Position numbers and translations under genes: made by a program. A model generated the notes under the pieces. The model did not search any database. It saw only the letters and a list, made by a program, of their open reading frames with translations, and had not been told where the DNA came from. Below are positions 17,925 through 25,948 of a DNA stretch of 64,000 nucleotides, one piece after another. Source of the stretch: an uncultured Bacteroidales bacterium (GTDB taxonomy: Bacteria; Bacteroidota; Bacteroidia; Bacteroidales; UBA932); the NCBI GenBank assembly GCA_944323775.1, contig CALUTT010000011.1, positions 62,001 through 126,000 on the forward strand, read 5' to 3'. How positions within the stretch are numbered: position 1 is the first letter of the stretch; each line of letters starts with the position of its first letter.

Positions 17925-19144
17925 TCTGCCGATACTATTACACTTGAATTCTGCCCTCCGAATCCGAAGGCATTGGACATGGCAAACTTAATGTCGCTTT
18001 TCCGGGCCTCACACGTAACCACGTCAGCGCCCTCACATGCGGGGTCAAGCTGACTGGTATGGACTGTCGGCGGGATTACACCGTCCCTGCATGCCAGGAC
18101 GCATGCCATGAGTTCCGTGATTCCGCCTGCGCCCATCATGTGGCCTGTCGCCGCCTTTGTGGAGCTGACTGCAGGGGAAAAGCCCCCGAAAACTTCCTTG
18201 ATCGCCCGAACCTCGATACTGTCGCCGACAGGCGTGGACGTACCGTGGGCATTCACATAGCCGATGTCGCAAGGAGCCAGTCCGGCCTGCCTCAGGGCTT
18301 CCCTCATGCAGGCCACGGCCCCGTGCCCGTCAGGGGCAGGAGACGTCACATGGTATGCGTCATTGTTATTGGCCGCGGCAAGTACATAGCCGAGAATTGC
18401 GGCTCCTCTGGAAATGGCGTGGCTTTCTGTCTCAAGGACTAAGGCACCGCCACCCTCGCCCATCACAAAGCCGTTGCGCCTGACATCGAAAGGACAGCAG
18501 GCAAGCGCAGGATCGCTTTCCCTGCTCAGAGCCTTGGCCATCGACAGAGATGACGTCACTACCGGACAGATAATGCTCTCTGCCCCGACTGCCAGCATCA
18601 CGTCAGCCTCTCCTGACTCAAGGAGCATCATCGCAAGCTTGACAGAATCACCTCCGGACGAACATGCCGTGCTGACGGTAATGCTCGGACCGGTCAGGCC
18701 GTACTCTATAGCTATCTGTGCTGCCGCAATATTGCCGAGAATCCTGGGGACGAACCTGGGACTCACCTTACTCTCGCCGCTGCGGGTCATCTCGTCCTGG
18801 GTCACTGCAATGTCTGCGACGCCGCTCATGGCCGTCCCCATAGTCACACCTATCCTGCCGGGCTCATCGCCTGGCCTGATTCCACTCTGTTCCAGGGCCT
18901 CCCTGGCAGCGGCGAACGCAAACTGAGAAAAAAGGGACGAATCCTTCGCGAGACGCCGGGGCATGAAATCCTGGGCATTGAAACCGCGGACCTGTGCTGC
19001 AACGCTTACCGGAATATCCGGGACAGAGAACCTGTCCAGCTCCCCTATTCCGGAGCGGCCTGCGACAAGGTTCTTCCAGAATTCGGCAACACTCAGTCCG
19101 ACAGGTGTAATTGCCCCCATGCCGGTTATTGCAATTCTATTCAT
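17921..19144 (-). CDS. Second beta-ketoacyl-ACP synthase (KAS I/II family)
   Basis: 407-residue ketosynthase distinct from the fabF at 14995. The active-site set is complete: VSTACSSGGDS (Cys about residue 163), NAHGTSTPVGDS, KAATGHMMGAGG and NAFGFGGQNSS. It is preceded by a Bacteroidetes promoter and coupled to the downstream acyl ligase. A duplicated synthase paired with a ligase suggests a dedicated acyl product (a specialised lipid or pigment-type chain) rather than housekeeping elongation, but no carrier protein, ketoreductase or dehydratase lies beside it. The product is therefore open. Confidence 0.93.
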   Translation of the reverse strand: MNRIAITGMGAITPVGLSVAEFWKNLVAGRSGIGELDRFSVPDIPVSVAAQVRGFNAQDFMPRRLAKDSSLFSQFAFAAAREALEQSGIRPGDEPGRIGVTMGTAMSGVADIAVTQDEMTRSGESKVSPRFVPRILGNIAAAQIAIEYGLTGPSITVSTACSSGGDSVKLAMMLLESGEADVMLAVGAESIICPVVTSSLSMAKALSRESDPALACCPFDVRRNGFVMGEGGGALVLETESHAISRGAAILGYVLAAANNNDAYHVTSPAPDGHGAVACMREALRQAGLAPCDIGYVNAHGTSTPVGDSIEVRAIKEVFGGFSPAVSSTKAATGHMMGAGGITELMACVLACRDGVIPPTVHTSQLDPACEGADVVTCEARKSDIKFAMSNAFGFGGQNSSVIVSAE

Positions 19145-19171
19145 ATTTAAGTTCCAGTTTTAATCAACTTC

Positions 19172-19200
19172 CAAAGGTACGAAAAATTCGTCTTTTACAA
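19172..19200 (-). promoter_or_regulatory. Promoter of the ketosynthase-acyl ligase pair
   Basis: On the minus strand, TTG (19198-19200), an 18-base spacer and TACCTTTG (19172-19179) fit the Bacteroidetes consensus. The leader to the ketosynthase ATG is about 22 bases. Confidence 0.6.
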
Positions 19201-19237
19201 GAACATGCCAAAAACGATTTTTCTCAAGGACGGAATT

Positions 19238-19627
19238 TCACCGTAATGACAGCACTCCTGCAAGGACCGATACTTCAACAAGGAATATCAGCGAACCTAT
19301 CCACAGCGAGGTCGAAGGTCGAGGGACAGGCAGCTTCTCCGACGGTATAAGTGCACAAACTGCAATGTACACTATGCCGGACACATAGAGCATTGGACAG
19401 GAGCGGACGACACCCACCTCGAAAAGACACGACGGGAGAAACGCGAGCGAGTACGATATGCAGGCCTTTCCAGGCCCGAGACGCCACACTCCGCGCTGGA
19501 CAAGAGACAGCACAAGCGATATCCCTATCGAAAGCCACAAGCCATACTGCGCCGACTCTGCCAGCAGAATGGCAGAACCGACGCAGAAAAACAGCGAAGT
19601 GAGAATATGGAACAGTCTTATCCTCAA
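19238..19627 (-). CDS. Small four-helix membrane protein, function unknown
   Basis: 129 residues made almost entirely of about four hydrophobic helices, for example LFHILTSLFFCVGSAILLA and SLWIGSLIFLVEVSVLAGVL at the C-terminus. I do not recognise a family. It starts with TTG overlapping the stop of the POT transporter (TTGA), and no in-frame ATG exists before the third helix. Overlap and strand indicate translation coupled to the transporter. It could be an accessory protein or a YccF/DUF-type inner-membrane protein. Hydrophobicity and position are the only evidence that it is real. Confidence 0.55.
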   Translation of the reverse strand: MRIRLFHILTSLFFCVGSAILLAESAQYGLWLSIGISLVLSLVQRGVWRLGPGKACISYSLAFLPSCLFEVGVVRSCPMLYVSGIVYIAVCALIPSEKLPVPRPSTSLWIGSLIFLVEVSVLAGVLSLR

Positions 19628-21327
19628 GCCTTGTCAGAGGTAGCAGCCTCGATTTTGCCGAGCAGAGCGAACATGATGGTGCCGGCGATGAAGCAGAGAG
19701 CCATCAGAATAGCCCAGTTCGCCCAGAGCGGAACCTCTCTCCAGAGCAGGCCGGGGATAGAACTCAGGTAGTTGCCGACTGCCGTGGCAGCAAACCAAAG
19801 TCCCATCATCAGTCCCTTGAACTTGGGAGGAGCTACTTTGGAAACGAACGAGATGCCCATGGGCGAAAGCAGCAGCTCGGCGAAGGTCAGCACTAGATAG
19901 GTGCTGATCAGATATGTAGGCACAACGGGATCCGGAGAAGCCGTACCCTGAAGCTCGGCAGGTGACGCCTGCCCGAGTGATGCGAATATCATGATCAGGT
20001 ATCCAAGCGCAGCCACGAACATGCCTATGCCTATCTTCTTGGGCGCCGAGGGCTCCATACCGTACGGATGAGCCGGGCTCTTCCTGGAAGCGAGCGCGCT
20101 GAAGATTGCGATCGAGATCGGAGTCAGGAAGATTACAAAGAAAGGATTGAACTGCTGGAAGAGCTGGGGCTGGATCTCGAGAGTCTCCGGCATTCCGGAA
20201 TAGATCCAGTAGGCTCCACCCCACAGGAGGGCCGTGGCGATGCCGCTGGTCAGTTTTCCCCTTGAATTTTCAGACTGGAAGGTCCCGAACAGAGTATAGA
20301 TAGATACGGCCAGCAGGGCAAGAATCCAGATATTGAAGCCCATCTTGGGAAGTCCGGTCGCGTAGTCAAGGGTGTAGTCCCTGGCAAACCATGTCAGTGA
20401 CTGGCCATTCTGGTGGAACGCCATCCAGAAGAAGATAACGACAGCGAACACAAGGCAGAGGGCGACGATACGGTCCTTGGTCTGCTTGGGGGTAAGTTCG
20501 TCAACCTTGGCATTTCCTGATGCGGCTGCCTGTTTGGCATTGACATCAGCATGCTTGAACCAGCTCCTGCAACTGAAATAGATCAGCAGCGAAACCACAA
20601 GCGATACACAGGCGATCGCGAAGCCCATGTTATAGGCCTGGGAAAGATTGTCGATATAGTACTGGCTGAACTCCGCGGGAGACATCGCCGTCACATCGGC
20701 AGAGGGCATGACAGCCTGAAGGTCCGCAAGGCGGGAAGCGTTTGAGGCGGTAATCGTTCCGTCAAGAGTCTGGTGAGCATATGCCGGGATATCAGCCTTG
20801 TAGATCAGGCCTGCCTTGCCGAGGAAGGCATTGCTCATGGCCGTTGCTGCGGACGGCGCAAACATTGCACCGATATTGATCGCGACATAGAAAAGGCTGA
20901 AGGCGGAATCCCTGCGTGAAGCATACTTCGGATCGTCATAGAGATTTCCGACCATTACCTGGAGATTGCCCTTGAAAAGTCCCGTGCCGACTGAAATGAG
21001 CAGCAGGGCACCGATCATCAGCGCGACGCCGAATCCGTTGGCGGCCGTAGGGATCGAAAGGGCCAGATATCCCAGGAACATAACGATTACACCGGTAACC
21101 ACGCATTTTCCGAAACCGATCCTGTCAGCAAGCCATCCGCCTATTACAGGCATGAAATAAACGGCCGCCAGGAAAATCGAATAAATCTGGCTTGAGACCG
21201 CTTCATCCCAGCCGAACTTGGCCTGAAGGAACAGCATGAAGATGGCCAGCATCGTGTAATACCCGAAACGCTCGCCGGTATTCGCGAGGGCCAGGGCAAA
21301 AAGGCCTTTAGGTTGTCCTTTAAACAT
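19624..21327 (-). CDS. Proton-dependent oligopeptide transporter (POT/PTR2)
   Basis: 567-residue MFS-type POT transporter with about 14 helices. It begins GLFALALANTGERFGYYTMLAIF, the ExxER-type proton-coupling motif of helix 1 (here NTGERFGYY). PTR2 signatures follow at PVIGGWLADRIGFGK and GTGLFKGNLQVMVGNLYDD. A long periplasmic loop between helices 5 and 6 (about residues 175-215) is common in Bacteroidetes members. It imports di- and tripeptides with protons. A peptidase-rich operon lies shortly downstream on the other strand (pepD onward), consistent with peptide use as an energy source. Confidence 0.95.
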   Translation of the reverse strand: MFKGQPKGLFALALANTGERFGYYTMLAIFMLFLQAKFGWDEAVSSQIYSIFLAAVYFMPVIGGWLADRIGFGKCVVTGVIVMFLGYLALSIPTAANGFGVALMIGALLLISVGTGLFKGNLQVMVGNLYDDPKYASRRDSAFSLFYVAINIGAMFAPSAATAMSNAFLGKAGLIYKADIPAYAHQTLDGTITASNASRLADLQAVMPSADVTAMSPAEFSQYYIDNLSQAYNMGFAIACVSLVVSLLIYFSCRSWFKHADVNAKQAAASGNAKVDELTPKQTKDRIVALCLVFAVVIFFWMAFHQNGQSLTWFARDYTLDYATGLPKMGFNIWILALLAVSIYTLFGTFQSENSRGKLTSGIATALLWGGAYWIYSGMPETLEIQPQLFQQFNPFFVIFLTPISIAIFSALASRKSPAHPYGMEPSAPKKIGIGMFVAALGYLIMIFASLGQASPAELQGTASPDPVVPTYLISTYLVLTFAELLLSPMGISFVSKVAPPKFKGLMMGLWFAATAVGNYLSSIPGLLWREVPLWANWAILMALCFIAGTIMFALLGKIEAATSDKA

Positions 21328-21499
21328 AATATAGACTTTAAAATTTAGATTTCAGCCTGCTGCAGCACACACCGAAAAGACGGCAAGAGACAAAAATGCC
21401 GCTGCCGGAGAAATCGGGGCATACGCGCCACGGGGGTCATACCGCCGTCGTAGCAGAGCCAAATATACGAAAAACCTCAGTGCCGAGCAAATGTTATTT

Positions 21500-22096
21500 T
21501 CAGAAACAGTAGCGGAGTCCGCCTGAGACCAGGCCCTGGCAGCCGCCGCCCAGTTCAATGAAGCCCCTGAGGGTGTCTCCTCCGAAGTCCACGCACACGA
21601 GCCCCGCCTGGAACGCGAAAACCGGCTTGGCGGAGCCGTTTCCGACCGAGAGCATGATTCCGGCCGCAGCCCGGGAATACATTCCCACGCGCCTGAAACT
21701 GAACCACCTCAACGTAGCCGAAGGCATCAGCGTCAGGAACGAGTACCGCCCTGTTCCCGGCCCGTCGGAACCTGCGGTCTTGAAGCGGAGAGTGCAGCCT
21801 TCATATCCCATGGCAACACCAAGCGCCAGGCTGCGCAGGACGTTCCGCTTGTATTCAACGAAGAAAACGCCGGCGGATGACAGCTCTTCAAGTTGAGCCG
21901 CACCAAGCGTGAACGCGACGCCAAGAGCCCCGGTGACGGCAAGCCCCAGTTCGGCATAGGACCCCCTGCCGTAACCCACCGACAGTTCATTGCCAGCAAG
22001 GACACGGCCTTGTCTGGAGACAAGGTCCCCGGCCGTCAGGCAAGGCGCTCCGGCAGACAACAGAACCAGCAGCGACAACAACACTCTTCTGATCAT
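21500..22096 (-). CDS. Small exported outer-membrane beta-barrel-like protein
   Basis: 198 residues from the ATG at 22094-22096, with a clear signal peptide (MIRRVLLSLLVLLSAGAPCLTAG). The rest consists of alternating hydrophobic/polar strands rich in Gly, Tyr and Phe, ending LRYCF with a C-terminal aromatic residue. That is the pattern of a small outer-membrane barrel, but no family is recognised. An in-frame ATG at 22123 is possible. A 90-bp dispersed repeat (22125-22214) ends directly upstream of the gene and supplies the nearest -7-like box. Confidence 0.6.
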   Translation of the reverse strand: MIRRVLLSLLVLLSAGAPCLTAGDLVSRQGRVLAGNELSVGYGRGSYAELGLAVTGALGVAFTLGAAQLEELSSAGVFFVEYKRNVLRSLALGVAMGYEGCTLRFKTAGSDGPGTGRYSFLTLMPSATLRWFSFRRVGMYSRAAAGIMLSVGNGSAKPVFAFQAGLVCVDFGGDTLRGFIELGGGCQGLVSGGLRYCF

Positions 22097-22124
22097 AGGC
22101 AATCGGACATACTGACATGTCATG

Positions 22125-22214
22125 CCAAATATAGCGATTAAGCGAGAACAAAGGAAAAAAACTTTACTTTGCCGAACAGCAGCTATAAATGCGAACGCAG
22201 TGAGCAAATATAGC
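22125..22214 (-). repeat. 90-bp dispersed intergenic element, copy A
   Basis: Read on the minus strand this begins GCTATATTTGCTCACTGCG and ends TCGCTTAATCGCTATATTTGG. It matches 34346-34435 at 82 of 90 positions with no gaps. The first 35 bases can fold into a hairpin (GCTATATTTGC with GCATTTATAGC). Both ends carry a direct copy of GCTATATTT, each a potential -7 box pointing to the downstream gene. It lies just 5' of the small outer-membrane protein gene. Confidence 0.85.
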
Positions 22215-22223
22215 CAAATTTGA

Positions 22224-22255
22224 TTTGTTACACATTAAGCTTTTCACTATATTTG
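22224..22255 (+). promoter_or_regulatory. Promoter of the LpxL-like acyltransferase
   Basis: TTTG (22224-22227), exactly 20 bases, then TATATTTG (22248-22255) is the best match to the Bacteroidetes consensus in the window. The leader is about 18 bases to the ATG at 22280. It lies outside the adjacent 90-bp repeat. Confidence 0.85.
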
Positions 22256-22279
22256 TATCTATCACTGAAACCTCGGCTG

Positions 22280-23200
22280 ATGAGCAACAGAACTGGAAAG
22301 ATCGGAGGAACCATATTACGCGGCCTGATCCGGCCGTTTTCACTCCTGCCGCTTGGCGTCCACCGCGCCTGCGGAAGGGCAGTCGGACGGTTTTTGGGCA
22401 ATATCCTCAGATACCGCAGGGACGTTGTGATGATCAATCTTGCCAAATCATTCCCGGAGAAGAAATACGATGAGCTGATGGCAATCCGCAGGAGATTCTA
22501 TGAGCATCTGGGCACCGTTGCCTGCGAGGCAGTCTGGTTCGGCGGATGCACTTCTCCCGAAAGGCTCAGGCGCTCCCACATTGCCGAAATAGAGAACACC
22601 AGTCTCCTCAACCGGTATTATGACGAAGGCAAGAGCGTATTCGTGATGTACTCCCACAGCGGGAACTGGGAACTTATCGGCGGATATGTCAGCTATGCCT
22701 ACGCGGAACCCATGAAATTCTCCGAGAAGGACATATGCGTGGTATACCGCCGGCTGGCAAGTCCCGCATGGAACCACTTCATCGGGGAAAACCGCAAGGC
22801 CCCTCTGGACGACAGAAAGCACTATGAAGGCATGATTGAATCCTACAGCGCCCTGCGCTACATTCTCCGTCACAGAAACGAGAGGAAGATGTACAACTTC
22901 ATAGCCGACCAGTTTCCCTACACTTCTTCATCGTGCGTGGATGTCGGCACCTTCCTGTCCCAGCACACCCTCTCGATGGACGGAGCCGCAGCCATGGCAC
23001 GGAAATTGGCAATGCCGCTGCTGTACATGGGTATGACACTCAAGGAAGACGGCAACTACAGGATATACTACCGAACAATCGCCGAAGACGCCTCGCAGTT
23101 CAGCGTAAGGGAACTGCTCACAAGGTACTATTCCATGCTTGAGGAGGACATACGCCTCCAGCCATGGAACTACCTGTGGACACACAAGAGATGGAAATAG
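22280..23200 (+). CDS. LpxL/HtrB-family lipid A acyltransferase
   Basis: 306-residue lysophospholipid acyltransferase of the LpxL/LpxM family, which adds secondary acyl chains to Kdo-lipid A at the inner membrane. The catalytic motif H-x4-E is in HSGNWELIGGY; the later FIADQFPY and GAAAMARKLAMPLLYMGM blocks also fit the family. The ATG at 22280 follows the promoter. The longer open frame to 22220 would translate the promoter itself. It is 21 bases from pepD, so co-transcription is likely. Confidence 0.88.
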   Translation: MSNRTGKIGGTILRGLIRPFSLLPLGVHRACGRAVGRFLGNILRYRRDVVMINLAKSFPEKKYDELMAIRRRFYEHLGTVACEAVWFGGCTSPERLRRSHIAEIENTSLLNRYYDEGKSVFVMYSHSGNWELIGGYVSYAYAEPMKFSEKDICVVYRRLASPAWNHFIGENRKAPLDDRKHYEGMIESYSALRYILRHRNERKMYNFIADQFPYTSSSCVDVGTFLSQHTLSMDGAAAMARKLAMPLLYMGMTLKEDGNYRIYYRTIAEDASQFSVRELLTRYYSMLEEDIRLQPWNYLWTHKRWK

Positions 23201-23221
23201 TCAAACAACACCATACTGAAT

Positions 23222-24679
23222 ATGACAATAAAAGATTTGCAACCAGCAGTTGTCTGGAACAACTTCTACGGACTGACACGCTGTCCGAGACCTTCTAAGC
23301 ACGAGGAGATCGTGCGCAAGCACATACTCGACTGGGCGGCCGTGAAGGGTATCGAGGCCTTCGCCGACGAGACCGGAAACGTGATCATGCGTGTCCCGGC
23401 TACCCCGGGATTCGAAAACCGCAAAGGAATAATCCTCCAGGGCCACATGGACATGGTACCTCAGAAAACCGGAGACACCCAGCACGACTTCCTGAAAGAC
23501 CCGATAGAGACCTGGGTTGACGGCGAGTGGGTCAAGGCCAAGGGGACCACTCTTGGGGCCGACAACGGAATGGGAGTCGCAATGGCGATGTCAGTACTCG
23601 AAGACAGCAGCGTCAAGCACGGCCCCATCGAAGTCCTGGTTACGTACGACGAAGAGACCGGAATGACAGGAGCGGAATCGCTTAAGCCCGGTGTACTTAA
23701 TGGTGATATCCTTCTCAACCTCGACTCCGAGGATGAGGACGAGCTCTGCATCGGCTGTGCAGGCGGCCTTGACGCCATTGCCGAATTCAGGTACAGGACA
23801 CTCCCCGCTCCGGCAGGATACGAGCCCTACACACTCACCGTAAAGGGACTTTCCGGAGGACACTCAGGCATGGACATCTCCCTTTACAGGGCCAATGCCA
23901 ACAAGGTGGTAGTCAACGCACTGATTCCCGTGATGGAGAAATACGGCGTAAAGCTCAGCGGCATCAACGGAGGAAGCCTTCGCAACGCAATACCGTTCGA
24001 GGCGAAGGCCGATATCCTGGTGCCCGAAGCGAAGGCTTCGGCGGTGCTGCGCGCTGTGAAAAAGTATTTCAAGCAGGTATGCCTCCGCTACAAGGAGAGC
24101 GATCCAGCCATGGAATGCAGCATTGAAAAAGCCGGCGGCAAGCCAGGCAAGTACATTCAGGATGACATAGCACTGAATGCACTCAAGGCGATTTCCGCCT
24201 GCCCGTCCAACGTGATAAGGATGAGCCAGAGCATGCCGGGCCTGACGGAAACTTCCGTAAACCTCGCCATAGTCAGAAGCGGCAACGGCAAGATTGTCGT
24301 GTCGGCCCTTCTGCGCAGCGCCCTCGACGAATCCAAACAGGAGCTCGCCGACAGGATGAGATACATCTTCGAGGCAGCCGGAGCGAAGATCAAGTTCACC
24401 GGAGGGTACTGCGGATGGGTTCCCAAGCCCGACACTCCGATGATATCCCTGCTCAACGAACTCCACACCAAGCTGTTCGGCAAGCCCATGAACGTTCTCG
24501 CCACCCACGGAGGACTTGAGTGCGCACTGCTCGGAGGAAAATACCCGAACTGGGAGATGGTATCCATAGGACCCACCATCCTCTTCCCCCACTCTCCCGA
24601 CGAGAAGGTCAGCATTCCTTCCGTACAGAAGACCTGGGACTTCCTCAAGCTTATCCTTGAGTCCGTTCCGGAGAAATAG
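23222..24679 (+). CDS. pepD: Aminoacyl-histidine dipeptidase (PepD, M20 family)
   Basis: 485-residue cytosolic dipeptidase (beta-Ala-His dipeptidase family). Zinc ligands are visible in ILQGHMDMVPQK (H-x-D), GADNGMGVAM, TYDEETGMTGA (catalytic and ligand Glu) and LLNLDSEDED. A C-terminal histidine lies in LATHGGLECALL. It hydrolyses Xaa-His and other dipeptides, fitting the nearby POT transporter. It is the first of five closely packed plus-strand genes and ends two bases before the next ATG. Confidence 0.95.
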   Translation: MTIKDLQPAVVWNNFYGLTRCPRPSKHEEIVRKHILDWAAVKGIEAFADETGNVIMRVPATPGFENRKGIILQGHMDMVPQKTGDTQHDFLKDPIETWVDGEWVKAKGTTLGADNGMGVAMAMSVLEDSSVKHGPIEVLVTYDEETGMTGAESLKPGVLNGDILLNLDSEDEDELCIGCAGGLDAIAEFRYRTLPAPAGYEPYTLTVKGLSGGHSGMDISLYRANANKVVVNALIPVMEKYGVKLSGINGGSLRNAIPFEAKADILVPEAKASAVLRAVKKYFKQVCLRYKESDPAMECSIEKAGGKPGKYIQDDIALNALKAISACPSNVIRMSQSMPGLTETSVNLAIVRSGNGKIVVSALLRSALDESKQELADRMRYIFEAAGAKIKFTGGYCGWVPKPDTPMISLLNELHTKLFGKPMNVLATHGGLECALLGGKYPNWEMVSIGPTILFPHSPDEKVSIPSVQKTWDFLKLILESVPEK

Positions 24680-24681
24680 AG

Positions 24682-25371
24682 ATGACAGCCGAACTTGAGG
24701 CCAAACTTAAAGACTGGGCCGAGAAATACAACGACCCAGTCTTTTTTGATACTGACCCTATAATCTTCCCCAAAGAGTTTGCTCGGCGCGGTGCAGGCCT
24801 GATGGACATTGAGATAGCGGCCGTATTCGCGGCTCATTTCGCATGGGGAAGAAGAGCCATGATAGTGCGCGACTGCGAGAGGTTCTTCGACTACATGGAA
24901 TGGCGGCCGGCGGACTATGTGATGTCCGGATGCTGGAGAGACGACCAGACAAGTATCCACCGCACCGTGAAGTGGTCGGACACGGCACGCATATGCGCAA
25001 GGCTCAAGGACTACTACACATGCCACGGCTCGCTGGAAAGCCTGGACAGCAAGCAGATCAGGGAGACAGTATACGGGCAGAAGCCCGACCCCAGGGCTCC
25101 CGACAAGAAAATAAACATGATGCGAAGATGGATGGTGCGCCGGGACGGCAGAGTCGACCTCGGCCTTTGGAGGGAAACGTCACCCTCTTCCCTGGTCATT
25201 CCTCTGGACGTACACGTCTACAGCCAGGCCTCGGCACTCGGACTGACTTCGCGCAGGCAGAAAGACCTTCTGACTGCAATGCAGATAACTGATGCGTTCA
25301 GGGAGATATTTCCCGACGACCCTGTCAAGGGAGACTTCGCCCTGTTCGGATACGGAATAGACCATGCCTAA
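24682..25371 (+). CDS. TIGR02757 (DUF2400) family protein
   Basis: 229 residues of a family widespread in Bacteroidetes and some Proteobacteria, without an assigned function. Recognisable parts are DTDPIIFPKEFARRG near the start, FAAHFAWGRRAMIVRD, and NMMRRWMVRRDGRVDLGLW with PSSLVIPLDVHVYSQA towards the end. The helical pattern and the RRD..DLGLW element suggest a helix-hairpin-helix DNA-glycosylase-like relation, which is inference. It overlaps the zeta-like kinase gene by eight bases. Confidence 0.85.
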   Translation: MTAELEAKLKDWAEKYNDPVFFDTDPIIFPKEFARRGAGLMDIEIAAVFAAHFAWGRRAMIVRDCERFFDYMEWRPADYVMSGCWRDDQTSIHRTVKWSDTARICARLKDYYTCHGSLESLDSKQIRETVYGQKPDPRAPDKKINMMRRWMVRRDGRVDLGLWRETSPSSLVIPLDVHVYSQASALGLTSRRQKDLLTAMQITDAFREIFPDDPVKGDFALFGYGIDHA

Positions 25372-25948
25372 CTTGTACATAATATCCGGATGCAACGGTT
25401 CAGGAAAGACGACGGCGTCATATACCCTGCTTCCGGACATACTTGACTGCAGGCAGTTCGTCAACTCCGACGAGTTCGCCAAAAGTCTCTCGCCGTTCGA
25501 CCCGTCGGCAGCATCCGTGACCGCCAGCAAGTTCATGCTGATGAGAATTCACTACCTCCTCGGCAGATATGAGGATTTCAGCGTAGAGACAACGCTCGCC
25601 ACACGCTCGCTGCTCAACATTATCGCGGAAGCCCACAGCGTAGGCTATGAAGTGACGATACTTTATTTCTGGCTGAACTCTCCCGAGCTCGCGATACGCA
25701 GAGTCAGGGAAAGGGTGGCGTCGGGAGGGCACAACATCCCGGACAGCGTCGTGAGAAGACGCTACATAATGGGGCTGAACTACCTGTTCAACACATACAT
25801 ACCTGTCTGCGACAGGTGGATACTCGCCGACAACTCCAAGTCTCCGTTCACCATAGTGGCGGAAGGGACAAAACACCTGACCAGAATCAACGACAACGAA
25901 AAATACAGACTTATTAGAAGCATAATATACCCTGATGAAGAATACTGA
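25364..25948 (+). CDS. Zeta-toxin-like P-loop kinase
   Basis: 194-residue P-loop protein of the zeta toxin/UDP-GlcNAc-kinase-like family. Walker A is GCNGSGKT (residues 9-16). It is followed by NSDEFAK (acceptor-binding Asp), FSVETTLATRSLL, and the lid RVRERVASGGHNIPDSVVRRRY, a very typical zeta-like segment. Classic zeta toxins phosphorylate UDP-N-acetyl sugars and pair with an epsilon antitoxin. No epsilon-like gene is present: the neighbours overlap it on both sides (8 and 14 bases). A metabolic or repair kinase role inside the operon therefore seems more likely than a toxin-antitoxin system. Confidence 0.85.
   Translation: MPNLYIISGCNGSGKTTASYTLLPDILDCRQFVNSDEFAKSLSPFDPSAASVTASKFMLMRIHYLLGRYEDFSVETTLATRSLLNIIAEAHSVGYEVTILYFWLNSPELAIRRVRERVASGGHNIPDSVVRRRYIMGLNYLFNTYIPVCDRWILADNSKSPFTIVAEGTKHLTRINDNEKYRLIRSIIYPDEEY

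Noticed and set aside
25364-25948. Toxin-antitoxin module
   Set aside because: No small antitoxin gene precedes or follows; both flanks overlap conserved genes.
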